A stretch of DNA of 64,000 nucleotides from Ditibartonella apis (GTDB lineage Bacteria; Pseudomonadota; Alphaproteobacteria; Rhizobiales; Rhizobiaceae), in NCBI RefSeq assembly GCF_001952075.1, contig NZ_LXYU01000002.1:124001-188000 (forward strand). The letters run 5' to 3'. Numbering within the stretch: the stretch's first letter is position 1; each line of letters starts with the position of its first letter. Below the pieces are notes generated by a model that worked only from the letters and a program-made list of their open reading frames with translations, ran no database searches and was not told the DNA's origin. Position numbers and translations under genes: made by a program. This document shows, one piece after another, positions 55,481 through 64,000 of this stretch.

Positions 55481-56452
55481 ATGATGCGAATGCAAAAAAC
55501 GAACAAGAAAATACTTGTCAGAGGATGTGGCGTCGCCGGCTTGACCAGCGCCTATATGTTGGCAAAAGCGGGAGCTGAAATAACAATCTCGGCTCCGGCG
55601 GATTCTCCGCGTGGAGCTGCAAGCTGGTATGCAGGCGGGATGCTTGCCCCCTATTGCGAACGAGAAAGTGCAGAAGCACGTGTTGAAGAACTGGGGTTAC
55701 AGACAATGCAATGGTGGGCAGAGACCCTACCTGATCTAGTAACACATCATGGCACCCTCGTCGTTGCGCCTCAACGAGACAGCGCAGAATTGAACCGTTT
55801 TTCGCAACGCACCGGCGGGCACCGTTTAATTGATGGCGACGAAATTGCAAAACTCGAGCCCGACCTTGCCGGACGTTTCAACCGGGGGTTGTTTTATGAG
55901 ACAGAAGGCCATATTGATCCTCGCAAAGCGTTGTTGGCTTTGAAACAAAAATTAGCCGATATGAATGCGCATTTTGTTGACGTTGGAGCAAGCGAAGACG
56001 GTTTTGATTTTATCGTCGATGCAACAGGCATCGCCCGTCTGGGACAGGACAAAGACATGCGTGGTGTTCGGGGTGAAATGTTGCTCGTGCACAATACCGA
56101 GATTTCCTTTTCAAGACCAATCAGGCTCGTTCATCCTCGAATTCCGCTTTATATTGTTCCCAGAGACAATGGAATTTTCATGATTGGTGCAACCATGATT
56201 GAAAGCAATGATGATCGGCCGATTACGGCGCATTCAATGATGGATTTTCTGAATGCCGCCTACACTATTCATCCATCCTTTGGAGAAGCCGACATTGTAG
56301 AAATCGGAGTAGGCGTACGCCCTGCCTATGAGGATAATTTTCCGCGAGTAAAGCAGGACGGGAACCACATTTATGTCAACGGCATGCACCGCCACGGATA
56401 CCTCATCTCGCCCGAGATGGCCCGTCAGGTAACTGAAATTGTAATGGGCTGA
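55481..56452 (+). CDS. thiO: glycine oxidase for thiamine synthesis
   Basis: ThiO (about 320 residues), an FAD-dependent oxidase that makes the iminoglycine used for the thiazole ring. FAD dinucleotide motif ILVRGCGVAGLTSAYMLAKAGAEITI at the N-terminus, GAASWYAGGMLAPYCERE after it, and GVRPAYEDNFPRV near the end are typical. Starts at 55481, 55484 or 55490 (ATGs) are all possible. It lies about 165 bases after the TPP riboswitch. No thiC precedes it, unlike the thiCOSGE order common in rhizobia. Confidence 0.92.
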   Translation: MMRMQKTNKKILVRGCGVAGLTSAYMLAKAGAEITISAPADSPRGAASWYAGGMLAPYCERESAEARVEELGLQTMQWWAETLPDLVTHHGTLVVAPQRDSAELNRFSQRTGGHRLIDGDEIAKLEPDLAGRFNRGLFYETEGHIDPRKALLALKQKLADMNAHFVDVGASEDGFDFIVDATGIARLGQDKDMRGVRGEMLLVHNTEISFSRPIRLVHPRIPLYIVPRDNGIFMIGATMIESNDDRPITAHSMMDFLNAAYTIHPSFGEADIVEIGVGVRPAYEDNFPRVKQDGNHIYVNGMHRHGYLISPEMARQVTEIVMG

Positions 56453-56458
56453 TAAAAA

Positions 56459-56656
56459 ATGCAGTTATTCGTTAATGATGAAGAAAAGAATGTACGCGCC
56501 GAAACGCTTTCGGCTCTTTTAAACGAACTTGATTTTGAAGGTAATTGGCTTGCGACAGCGGTCAATGCCGAGCTTGTCAGTGAAAGCGAACGCGAACATT
56601 TCAAATTAAAAAACGGCGATAGAATTGAAATTCTAAGCCCTATGCAGGGAGGTTGA
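56459..56656 (+). CDS. thiS: sulfur-carrier protein ThiS
   Basis: ThiS (65 residues) carries sulfur as a C-terminal thiocarboxylate for ThiG. It begins [12 protein letters not shown], ends in the required glycine pair (PMQGG) and has the ubiquitin-like fold pattern. Its stop overlaps the TTG start of thiG. No thiF-like activating enzyme is seen in this window. Confidence 0.93.
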   Translation: MQLFVNDEEKNVRAETLSALLNELDFEGNWLATAVNAELVSESEREHFKLKNGDRIEILSPMQGG

Positions 56657-57432
56657 GCACGTTGCTTGAACTTTATGATAAAAAATTTTCGTCCCATCTT
56701 CTGTTAGGAACGGCACAATATCCATCACCAAAAATTCTTGAGGAGGCAATACGTGCTTCCCATACAGAGGTTGTAACGGTATCTCTACGTCGCGAGACGG
56801 CAGGCGGAAAACAAGGAGGCCAGTTTTTTTCTCTTATTCAATCCCTCAAAGTATCCATTTTACCAAACACCGCCGGATGCTTTACAGTAAAAGAAGCTGT
56901 TACAACGGCGCACATGGCGCGTGATCTTTTCAAAACACCCTGGATTAAACTGGAAGTTATAGGCAATGCCGACACATTGCAGCCGGATGTGTTTGCTTTA
57001 GTCGAAGCTGCCCGCATTCTTAACGAAGAAGGATTTCAGGTTTTTCCTTATACGACAGATGACCTCATTGTCGCAGAAAAGCTTGCTGATGCAGGATGCC
57101 GTGTCATTATGCCATGGTGTGCCCCTATCGGATCGGCAAAGGGGCCGAGGGATGTTGACGGCTTGCGTACAATTCGTGCCAATTTTTCCGAGCTTTCCTT
57201 GATCGTAGATGCCGGAATCGGTCGCCCGTCACATGCGACTAAAGCTATGGAACTCGGTTATGATGGTGTATTGCTCAATACAGCCGTCGCCAAGGCCGGT
57301 GATCCGGTATTGATGGCGGAAGCGTTTGCAAATGCTATAAAAGCCGGACAAAGTGCATATAAAGCCGGAATGCTGGAGCCCAGAGATGTTGCTGTTCCTT
57401 CAACACCGGTGTTTGGAAAGGCAGTATTTTGA
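56653..57432 (+). CDS. thiG: thiazole synthase
   Basis: ThiG (about 259 residues, TIM barrel) builds the thiazole phosphate from deoxyxylulose phosphate, iminoglycine and ThiS thiocarboxylate. Recognisable are [34 protein letters not shown] and [15 protein letters not shown] followed by [29 protein letters not shown]. The start is a TTG overlapping the thiS stop; a second TTG lies at 56662. Confidence 0.95.
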   Translation: MSTLLELYDKKFSSHLLLGTAQYPSPKILEEAIRASHTEVVTVSLRRETAGGKQGGQFFSLIQSLKVSILPNTAGCFTVKEAVTTAHMARDLFKTPWIKLEVIGNADTLQPDVFALVEAARILNEEGFQVFPYTTDDLIVAEKLADAGCRVIMPWCAPIGSAKGPRDVDGLRTIRANFSELSLIVDAGIGRPSHATKAMELGYDGVLLNTAVAKAGDPVLMAEAFANAIKAGQSAYKAGMLEPRDVAVPSTPVFGKAVF

Positions 57433-58037
57433 TTAGATTGGATCCTTTTTATCTTATCGTTGACAGTGCAGACCGGATCGAAAAACTGATACCGCTTGGT
57501 GTCAAGCTGGTACAATTGCGCATGAAAAATGTTCCTCCAGAGGTTCTCCACCAGCACATCCAGAGGGCAAAACTTGTTTGCAAACAATTTCATTGTCAAT
57601 TGATTATTAACGATTACTGGAAAGCGGCAATTGAAGAGAAATGTGACTTTATTCATCTCGGGCAGGAAGATCTCGTCGCTGCCAATGTCGACAAAATAAA
57701 GAAAGCAGGATTAAAACTTGGTGTCAGCACACATGATGCAAGCGAGCTTAATAAAGCGCTTGCCGTGAAGCCGGATTATGTCGCGTTGGGGCCTGTCTAT
57801 CAGACCATATTGAAAAAGATGAAATGGCAACCTCAAGGTTTAGAAAAAGTGACCCGTTGGAAAAAGCTCGTTGGTGATCTTCCACTGGTTGCAATCGGCG
57901 GATTGAATCCGGAACGTGCCAAGGCTGTATTGGAAGCCGGCGCCGATAGTGCTGCCGTGGTAACCGATATTGCCATGAACGAAAATCCAGAAGACCGTGT
58001 AAAACAATGGTTGGAAGCAACACAAAAATGGCGCTGA
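57429..58037 (+). CDS. thiE: thiamine-phosphate synthase
   Basis: ThiE (202 residues) joins the thiazole and pyrimidine halves into thiamine phosphate. [52 protein letters not shown] and VALGPVYQT are family features. The start is TTG at 57429 overlapping the thiG stop. [28 protein letters not shown] closes the barrel. Confidence 0.93.
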   Translation: MIRLDPFYLIVDSADRIEKLIPLGVKLVQLRMKNVPPEVLHQHIQRAKLVCKQFHCQLIINDYWKAAIEEKCDFIHLGQEDLVAANVDKIKKAGLKLGVSTHDASELNKALAVKPDYVALGPVYQTILKKMKWQPQGLEKVTRWKKLVGDLPLVAIGGLNPERAKAVLEAGADSAAVVTDIAMNENPEDRVKQWLEATQKWR

Positions 58038-58792
58038 TGCCGAAAATACTCATTGTTGCCGGAACCGATCCGACAGGCGGCGCGGGTATCGTCCGTGATA
58101 TCGAAACAGCAAGCCATTTTTCGGTCAGAACGGGGCTTGCTGTCACTTCCGTTAATGTGCAGGATGACCACCACGTCGAAACAAAGCTGCCGATGAATGA
58201 GGATATTATCCGCGGGCAAATGTTGGCAGCGCTCCGGTCTGATAAAATTTTGGCTATTAAAGTGGGAATGACGGGATCGCCCGAGATCGTCGCGGCAATA
58301 TGCAGCGTTCTTGACAATTTTTCTGATATTCCGGTTATACTTGATCCGGTCATCCGCGCTTCATCAGGCGGTGTCCTTGCAGATGACAGAACAGTGACTG
58401 CCATTAAAGAAAAGCTGTTGAAATATTGTTATCTCGTGACGCCCAATCTTCCCGAGCTTGCTGCTTTGACCGGTGAAAACCTTTCCGAAAATCATTCCCA
58501 AACGATCGAGCAGGCAAAAAAACTGTTAGCTTCCGGTTCGAAATATGTTCTTGCAAAAGGCGGGCATGAAAGGGGAGATATTGCGATCGATAGTCTTGTT
58601 TCCTCTTCCCGTACCACCAATTTTTCGAATTCACGTGTCAATGCAACGATGCGAGGGACAGGATGCACCTTATCAACTGCCATTGCCTGCGAGATAGCCA
58701 AAGGTAACTCATTGGAAGATGCAGTCAAACACGCGAAAAACTATGTCTATCAATTGTTGCTGGAACGTGTCGCTTCTTTTTCAAAAAGTTAA
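58028..58792 (+). CDS. thiD: hydroxymethylpyrimidine (phosphate) kinase
   Basis: ThiD (about 254 residues), a ribokinase-fold kinase that makes HMP-pyrophosphate. ILIVAGTDPTGGAGIVRDIETASHFSVRTGLAVTSVNVQD is the N-terminal block, PVILDPVIRASSG follows, and the anion-hole motif is MRGTGCTLSTAIACEIAKG. ATG at 58028 overlaps thiE; ATG at 58037 is equally possible. The operon thiO-S-G-E-D thus covers thiazole synthesis and salvage of HMP. Confidence 0.93.
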   Translation: MALMPKILIVAGTDPTGGAGIVRDIETASHFSVRTGLAVTSVNVQDDHHVETKLPMNEDIIRGQMLAALRSDKILAIKVGMTGSPEIVAAICSVLDNFSDIPVILDPVIRASSGGVLADDRTVTAIKEKLLKYCYLVTPNLPELAALTGENLSENHSQTIEQAKKLLASGSKYVLAKGGHERGDIAIDSLVSSSRTTNFSNSRVNATMRGTGCTLSTAIACEIAKGNSLEDAVKHAKNYVYQLLLERVASFSKS

Positions 58793-58947
58793 ATTTTTTA
58801 AGAGTTAAAAAGGCCGTCTTTAATCACAGCCCGATTTGCATGTTTCATTTTTATAGATTTTTCCATGACTTTTTGGCTATTTCCACGTCACTTGAAAAGG
58901 ACCACAATGCAATCAACCGGAATTGCCAAACACGGAGGAAATCGTTG

Positions 58948-59478
58948 ATGATAGACAAGAATCGTGTTTCCGTCATTTGTAGTGACATTACGACGCTTGA
59001 TGTTGATGCCATTGTCAATGCAGCCAATACAACTCTTCTTGGCGGTGGCGGAGTGGATGGCGCAATCCATAGGGCAGCTGGTCCCGAACTGCTTGCCGAA
59101 TGCAAGGCGCTTAATGGTTGTAAAACAGGTGAAGCCAAGCTCACAAAAGGTTACCGTCTTCCCGCCCGCTACATTATCCACACAGTCGGACCGATCTGGT
59201 ATGGCGGCGTCGACCATGAAGCAGAAAAACTTCAATCATGCTACAACAATTCGCTTGCAATTGCGAAAAACGAGCAGTTCCAATCTGTCGCATTTCCTGC
59301 AATTTCATCCGGTGTTTATGGCTATCCCCACAAGCAAGCGGCAAAAATTGCTATTTTCACCACTATCAAGTTTTTGGAAAATAATAATTTTCCCCAAACA
59401 GTCGTTTTTTGTTGTTTTTCAAAAGATATGGAAAAGATTTATCGCGATCAACTCCACTTTTTTCATCTCGACGCATAA
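58948..59478 (+). CDS. macro-domain ADP-ribose hydrolase (YmdB type)
   Basis: A 176-residue macro domain. DITTLDVDAIVNAANTTLLGGGGVDGAIHRAAG, TGEAKLTKGYRLPARYIIHTVGP and VAFPAISSGVYGYP are the substrate-loop signatures of the YmdB/MacroD class, which remove ADP-ribose from proteins or O-acetyl-ADP-ribose. ATG at 58948 is preceded by GGAGGAA. In E. coli YmdB can also inhibit RNase III; whether that holds here is unknown. Confidence 0.92.
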   Translation: MIDKNRVSVICSDITTLDVDAIVNAANTTLLGGGGVDGAIHRAAGPELLAECKALNGCKTGEAKLTKGYRLPARYIIHTVGPIWYGGVDHEAEKLQSCYNNSLAIAKNEQFQSVAFPAISSGVYGYPHKQAAKIAIFTTIKFLENNNFPQTVVFCCFSKDMEKIYRDQLHFFHLDA

Positions 59479-59767
59479 ATTTTTGAAAATGCGAAATGCA
59501 AATTTTCTTCTATCAAGGCGTTTAACAAAAGCTGGTACACAGATGACAACTAAAAGCTCCAATTTTTCAGAAGTTAAGCCAATGGTTGGGCATTAACGCC
59601 AAAATAGTCATCCCATATTTAGGGTGGCAGCAAAACCTGGCTTATCTGAGAGTGTTGCGCAAAACCATCAGATCACTGAAAATACTGTAGAGAAATGCTG
59701 CTCAACAAAGATAACTGGTTTCAGACGAAGTAAATTATGCAATATGGTTAACGAAGGGAGCCAAATT

Positions 59768-59908
59768 ATGCTGATTCGTCGCTTTTCTATATTGTTTTTG
59801 ACTTTGGTTTTTGTAGCTGTTTTGGGTGCTTTCGCCTTGTTTCACGCGAAAACTCCAGCTTATGCTAAGCCAATTTTTGCTCCCGTAACAACACAACCGA
59901 CAAATTAA
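59768..59908 (+). CDS. 46-residue exported or membrane peptide
   Basis: A small frame starting MLIRRFSILFLTLVFVAVL, then GAFALFHAKTPAYAKPIFAPVTTQ. It has a basic start, a 16-residue hydrophobic core and an AYA-K type cleavage site, leaving perhaps 13 residues outside. A strong ribosome site (GAAGGGAG) precedes the ATG. It ends 3 bases before the TTG start of the next gene and is probably its upstream operon partner. No family recognised. Confidence 0.6.
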   Translation: MLIRRFSILFLTLVFVAVLGAFALFHAKTPAYAKPIFAPVTTQPTN

Positions 59909-59944
59909 TGATTGGCTTGCGCCGCGTTCTTGGCGGCAATCAGA

Positions 59945-60961
59945 ATGAGTGAACATTCCGGCAAATCCGGCTTTGAAACTTTTGCGTTCATTTGGCTAAT
60001 TTTCGTTGTTTTATCGACTATACCGCTATTTGCGAGTTTATTTTCACCTTTTCATCCGCTTTTTGATTCACTCGCCGATATTCGCATTCCTCTGGCCTTT
60101 TTAACAATCATATCGGCTCTACCTCTTTTTCTTACAAAATATTGGCGAAAAGCTCTTTTCCCGATTGCATTTGTCGGTGTTGTCATCAGTTTAAGCATGA
60201 ATGATGGCGGCGTTTCGCCAAACTCCGGAATGCTAAAAAGCTCGACTGTCAAACTGTTTCAGGCCAATTTGCGTTTTGACAATCAAACTCCGGAACAATT
60301 CCTGGCTCTTATAGAAAAAGAAAAGCCTGATATTATCACGGTGCAGGAAGCATCCGCAAAATGGCGCGACTTTTTTCAAAATAACAATTTGAAGATTATC
60401 GGTTGCGTAGCCGACAATGATCGCGCAGGTGCGACAGGCGTTATCCTGTCAGATAGTTTTTTATCCCATTACGGTTTTTCCGGTTCTCCTATCGTCACAT
60501 GTTATGATGCAACAACGACCCGTGGTTACGTAGCAAAAATAAAATTACAGGGAGATAATCCAAACCATCTTCAACTTGATATCATCTCTGTCCATCTCGC
60601 CTGGCCATGGCCGTTCGGGCAAAATTTACAATTGGACGAACTCGAAAAGGGTGCATTCAGAAATGATCTTGAGAGCAATATTTCCGGACGAATTGTTGCA
60701 GGTGATTTCAATAGCGTATCTTGGAGCAACACCGTTTCAAGAATGGAAAGGCTAACCGGTACACGTCACATTTCCGGCATCGGTCCAACATGGCTTTCAT
60801 ATAGCTTTCCCGCTCTTTTACGGCCTTATTTGGGACTCCCTATTGACCAGATTCTGCTTTCCAAGGACATCAAAACTACGAGCTTTAAACGCCTTTCATC
60901 GTTTGGCTCCGATCATCTACCGGTACTTGCCGAATTCTGTTTCAAATCTGACCGGTTTTGA
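59945..60961 (+). CDS. membrane-anchored endonuclease/exonuclease/phosphatase-family protein
   Basis: About 338 residues from ATG at 59945 (TTG at 59912 adds 11). Two to three N-terminal membrane helices (TFAFIWLIFVVLSTIPLFASL, IPLAFLTIISALPLFL, LFPIAFVGVVISL) are followed by an EEP domain: LFQANLRFDN, DIITVQEASAKW with the metal glutamate, ISVHLAWPW, VAGDFNSVSWSN and FGSDHLPVLAEF at the end. It resembles the YafD group. The fold hydrolyses phosphodiesters in nucleic acids or lipids; the location outside or inside depends on topology. Confidence 0.85.
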   Translation: MSEHSGKSGFETFAFIWLIFVVLSTIPLFASLFSPFHPLFDSLADIRIPLAFLTIISALPLFLTKYWRKALFPIAFVGVVISLSMNDGGVSPNSGMLKSSTVKLFQANLRFDNQTPEQFLALIEKEKPDIITVQEASAKWRDFFQNNNLKIIGCVADNDRAGATGVILSDSFLSHYGFSGSPIVTCYDATTTRGYVAKIKLQGDNPNHLQLDIISVHLAWPWPFGQNLQLDELEKGAFRNDLESNISGRIVAGDFNSVSWSNTVSRMERLTGTRHISGIGPTWLSYSFPALLRPYLGLPIDQILLSKDIKTTSFKRLSSFGSDHLPVLAEFCFKSDRF

Positions 60962-61118
60962 CACAAAAACTCAGTTAAATTCCGGCGATTCCATGAAACT
61001 CTGAGAAAAACAAAGCCAAATCCGGACTGAATGAACCTTTTTCTGTTTTATTTTTGAATTTCTTTAAACGTTACGCATTTTAGTTCAGACCATTTTCTCG
61101 TAACGAGATTTTCTAAAA

Positions 61119-62246
61119 ATGTTTATGGAAACACCTATGTTCACGAATAACGAAGCCTTATTCGACCTCATTTCGGAGAGTGCCGACCACGTAGAAGAAT
61201 ATGGGTTGACGGTCGACTTGCAACGGTTAAATGAAAGCGGCGCACTTCGTGCCTGTTTGCCCAAAAAGCTCGGTGGAAGCAATTGGGCTTTGACAAAAAG
61301 CGAAGATGAAACGAAAGCCGCATTCGATTTTTTACGCAGGCTTGGCAAAGCCAATCTTTCGCTGGCTCGCCTTTTCGAGGGGCATCTTCATGCCGTGCGT
61401 CTTATCGAACTTTTTGCCGAAAATCGTTTGAGAAAAAACATTTTTTCCAAAGTCAAAGAAGGTGCTCTTTTGGGAGTTTGGGGTGCCAGTCTCAATCAAC
61501 CTTTGAGATTTACCACTTTGCCGAACGGAAAAATCAAGCTCCACGGTGTAAAACGTCTGGTAACCGGATTGGGAATGGTTGAATTCGCAATTATACGTTT
61601 AAGGAACAACGACGATGAGTGCGACCAGCTTGCTGTGGTAGATGTCACCGATACAGCCCGACAAAATATCGAATACTGGGATGCTTCGGGCATGCGCCCT
61701 ACTCTTACCGGTTCGTTCGATTTCTCTGATATGGAAATAAGAGAATCCGATCTTTTGGGAAAACCTGGCGATTTCCATCTGGAACCCCATTATATTGGCG
61801 GCGTCTGGCGCCATAGTGTTGCCCATCTCGGGGGTGCCGAAGCCATTATAGATACCTGGCGCGAAATGCTCATCCGGAAGAACCGCCTTGATGACCCTTT
61901 CCAGTTAACGCGGCTTGCAAAAGCAAGATCGGAAACATTGGCGGCGTCTGCAATGCTGTTTAAAACTGCTTGTCTCGTCGAAGAGGCAACGCGCAAACCC
62001 ACGAAGGCTAATGTTGACGATGCAGTTCTGGCCTGTCTTCTGGCGCATGACCAGATGGAAGATGTGTGCGTCCGAATTCTTAACCTTTGCGAGAAATCAC
62101 TTGGCATGGAAGCCTTTATCGAACGTTGCCCGATCGAGCGGATGCGGCGTGATCTTTCTATGTTTATCCGCCACATTGCTCCTGATGCAAGGCTTCTCAA
62201 AGCCGCAGGTTTTCTCATGGAGCGGCATGGCGAACCGCTGTGGTGA
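61119..62246 (+). CDS. acyl-CoA dehydrogenase-like protein
   Basis: A 375-residue protein with acyl-CoA dehydrogenase architecture: helical N-terminus with LRACLPKKLGGSNWAL, LGVWGASLNQPLRFTTLPNGKIKLHGVKRLVTGLGMVEFAIIRL in the middle beta domain, a SFDFSDMEIRES strand, and a helical C-terminus (LSMFIRHIAPDARLLKAAGFLM). The usual catalytic glutamate region is not obvious. Similar proteins occur in rhizobia beside a deacetylase and glycosyltransferase; none is here. Starts at 61119, 61125 or 61137 are possible. The substrate is unknown. Confidence 0.72.
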   Translation: MFMETPMFTNNEALFDLISESADHVEEYGLTVDLQRLNESGALRACLPKKLGGSNWALTKSEDETKAAFDFLRRLGKANLSLARLFEGHLHAVRLIELFAENRLRKNIFSKVKEGALLGVWGASLNQPLRFTTLPNGKIKLHGVKRLVTGLGMVEFAIIRLRNNDDECDQLAVVDVTDTARQNIEYWDASGMRPTLTGSFDFSDMEIRESDLLGKPGDFHLEPHYIGGVWRHSVAHLGGAEAIIDTWREMLIRKNRLDDPFQLTRLAKARSETLAASAMLFKTACLVEEATRKPTKANVDDAVLACLLAHDQMEDVCVRILNLCEKSLGMEAFIERCPIERMRRDLSMFIRHIAPDARLLKAAGFLMERHGEPLW

Positions 62247-62582
62247 ACCTGTTTATCGACCATTATAAATTTCAACGCATCAAAAAGCGCTGCATGACAT
62301 AAAACAATAAATTCCTTTTGTTGGAAATATTTGGGCGCCATAGCGCTCAGGGCTTCTCCGAAAAGTCAAATTTTTGCACCCATTCGATTAAGGAAAATTA
62401 CAATTTGCGTGTCTGACCGGTTTTCATAATAGCGGCATCATCCGACAAGATTTTACACTCGAGAGCGTCTTCGCTTGACTTACGATGATGCGAGGCGCTC
62501 GTTATCAAAAACATCTGATATCCAAGCTTGAAGAGCTTTATTGCTTGGTCTATTCATTAGCTTTAAAAAACAAAAGGCTAAT

Positions 62583-63416
62583 ATGTCAGAGCGGCACAAC
62601 AACACGATTTCCTTCGAGGAATTGCTTGGCTTCTATTCCGAAGCCGGTGTCGACACGCCCCTTGCTGACAAACCAATTGATCGTTTTAAGCAATCGGCTG
62701 AAATAGCAAAACGGTTAACTGCTGCCGCACATGAAACAACCAATCCACCACAAAGAGGAACCGTTCACTCCGCTACCCGCCATGCTGCAACGCCGCGTAT
62801 TTCGATTGAAGGACAAGTAGCGACAGCAAATGAACTTGCCCGCAATGCCAGAAATCTTGATGAACTGTTCGACGCACTCAAATCCTTCAACGGATGCACA
62901 TTGAAACTTACCGCGAAAAACACGTGTTTTGCAGATGGCACGCCACATTCGAAACTGATGCTCGTAGGTGAAGCACCGGGGCGCGAAGAGGATTTACAGG
63001 GCATTCCTTTCGTCGGTCGATCCGGCATGTTACTCAACCGTATTCTCGCGGCAATCGGTTTGAAACGCGAGGGCGTTTATATTGCGAATACTATACCATG
63101 GCGTCCACCTGGTAACCGTACTCCGACCCCCATGGAAACCGAGCTTTGCCGTCCGTTTATCGAGCGACAGATAGAATTGGCTGCGCCAGAAATTCTTGTT
63201 GCTCTGGGCGGGCCAGCTATGCAGGTGCTGACCGGTGTCAAAAACGGTATTATCCGCACGAGAGGAAAATGGCTCTCGCATCAGATGGATAACGGCAAAA
63301 CCATTCCGGTTATGCCAACATTTCACCCGGCCTATTTATTGCGAACACCGAGCCAGAAGAAACTAGCCTGGGCTGATTTTCTGGAAATCCGCAATGCGCT
63401 TGACCAGCGGGTTTAA
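62583..63416 (+). CDS. uracil-DNA glycosylase, family 4
   Basis: A 277-residue family 4 (Fe-S) uracil-DNA glycosylase. An N-terminal extension of about 100 residues precedes the cysteine pair in NGCTLKLTAKNTCF. Motif A is LMLVGEAPGREEDLQGIPFVGRSGMLLNRIL, and motif B is VMPTFHPAYLLRTPSQK with the catalytic histidine region. It removes uracil from DNA. The ATG at 62583 is chosen since earlier codons lack a ribosome site and the family start fits. Confidence 0.9.
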   Translation: MSERHNNTISFEELLGFYSEAGVDTPLADKPIDRFKQSAEIAKRLTAAAHETTNPPQRGTVHSATRHAATPRISIEGQVATANELARNARNLDELFDALKSFNGCTLKLTAKNTCFADGTPHSKLMLVGEAPGREEDLQGIPFVGRSGMLLNRILAAIGLKREGVYIANTIPWRPPGNRTPTPMETELCRPFIERQIELAAPEILVALGGPAMQVLTGVKNGIIRTRGKWLSHQMDNGKTIPVMPTFHPAYLLRTPSQKKLAWADFLEIRNALDQRV

Positions 63417-63433
63417 GCATTCGGGATTTGCAC

Positions 63434-64000
63434 TCAACGGTGTTTATGAAACAGTGCACGGTGGCGTGTATGGTTTTTACCGATAACATGGGACTCACGC
63501 AATATAATGAAAATGCCCGAGCCGATGACGAGGCACGCACCGAACAACATTGCTATTGTCGGAACTTCATCAAAGACGAAATAGCCGCTCAAAAGGCTTA
63601 ACAACATTGATGTATATTCAAATGGTGCAACTGTTGAAGGTTCGGCATGCCTATAAGCCTGAGTCATAAAAATTTGCGCAATGCCACCGAATAAACCGGC
63701 CAGAACGAGCATGGAGGCCTGATAAATATCGGGAACAACCCATCCGAACGGAACTGTAATTAATGATATAATGCTTGACGTTATCATGAAATAGAGAGTG
63801 ATCGTCGTTGTCTTTTCGGTAAACACAAGTTTGCGGACAAGCAACATCGCGATGGCTGCCATGATTGCTGCACCAAGCGCGGAAAGCGCACCGATTGAAG
63901 CGCTGACATCGGCATTTGCCGTACCAAGAATGGTAAGGCGTGGCCAAACAATGATCAACACACCGATAAGGCCGACGATCACCGCACTCCAACGATAAAA
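63434..64000 (-). CDS. DMT/EamA-family transporter (truncated by the window edge)
   Basis: The C-terminal 180-190 residues of a 10-helix DMT-superfamily transporter. The frame continues past the window end: before MIVGLIGVLIIVWPRL there are residues of the type RWSAV typical of EamA proteins, so the M near 63982 is internal. The half seen has five helices and the motifs GIAQIFMTQAYRHAEPSTVAPFEYTSMLLSLLSGYFVFDE. Substrate unknown. It is convergent with the family 4 glycosylase. Confidence 0.85.
   Translation of the reverse strand, partial: FYRWSAVIVGLIGVLIIVWPRLTILGTANADVSASIGALSALGAAIMAAIAMLLVRKLVFTEKTTTITLYFMITSSIISLITVPFGWVVPDIYQASMLVLAGLFGGIAQIFMTQAYRHAEPSTVAPFEYTSMLLSLLSGYFVFDEVPTIAMLFGACLVIGSGIFIILRESHVIGKNHTRHRALFHKHR

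Noticed and set aside
1..64000. CRISPR array, rRNA operon, tmRNA, SRP RNA or RNase P RNA
   Set aside because: No regularly spaced direct repeats and none of the conserved cores of these RNAs were seen on either strand.

Overview
The window looks like chromosome of an alphaproteobacterium of the order Hyphomicrobiales (Rhizobiales), most likely the Bartonella/Brucella lineage. Three things point there: the block recO-era-rnc-lepB-acpS-DUF2062 ... pyrE-rel-rpoZ-NYN-UDG-smpB-dapA, an Omp2b-type porin, and a hutA/hemP/hemS/hutB/hutC/hmuV heme-uptake locus. Base composition is moderately AT-rich, with very AT-rich intergenic gaps. Thiamine salvage/synthesis genes, pantothenate synthesis (panB) and many transporters are kept. 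That fits a less reduced member, such as the insect-gut Bartonella, better than a blood-borne one; this species-level guess is inference from gene content only.

Layout. 0-5.1 kb: housekeeping genes (HAD phosphatase, dihydroorotase, YgfZ, HD hydrolase, small phosphatase, PanB). 5.1-7.2 kb: one exported heme-binding-like gene between two long gene-poor gaps. 7.2-11.4 kb: minus-strand operon DUF2062-acpS-lepB-rnc-era-recO. 11.6-15.0 kb: an MFS exporter plus fnrN and hemN, lying between two parts of the conserved block. 15.1-24.2 kb: pyrE, rel, rpoZ (with a terminator), NYN protein, family-5 uracil-DNA glycosylase, smpB, dapA and a lytic transglycosylase. 24.7-32.4 kb: a BON-like membrane protein, then the complete heme-uptake locus, with the same 16-base motif in the hutA promoter and in a palindrome before hemP. 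32.5-36.8 kb: two CMD/AhpD-like proteins, a luciferase-like monooxygenase and an MFS transporter.

36.8-50.5 kb is accessory in character. It holds one very large polypeptide with two DUF262 (GmrSD/ParB-like) modules and one DUF1524-like HNH module, a decayed IS6-family element, and a five-gene amino-acid/nitrile-type ABC and hydrolase cluster with a divergent MocR-type regulator and visible operator repeats. A tRNA-Ser(GCU) lies at its right edge, with the tRNA 3' end facing the accessory DNA, as expected for a tRNA-targeted island.

51.4-64 kb: an abundant-type porin with a clear terminator, an aminotransferase, a DUF423 membrane protein, a TPP riboswitch controlling thiO-thiS-thiG-thiE-thiD (no thiC between riboswitch and thiO), a macro-domain protein, a 46-residue exported peptide beside a membrane-anchored endonuclease/exonuclease/phosphatase-family protein, an acyl-CoA-dehydrogenase-like protein, a family-4 uracil-DNA glycosylase, and a DMT transporter cut by the right edge.

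The best candidate for something undescribed is the fused double-DUF262 protein. Next come the heme-locus motif pair, the hutA signal-peptide repeat, and the MocR-controlled cluster of unknown substrate.
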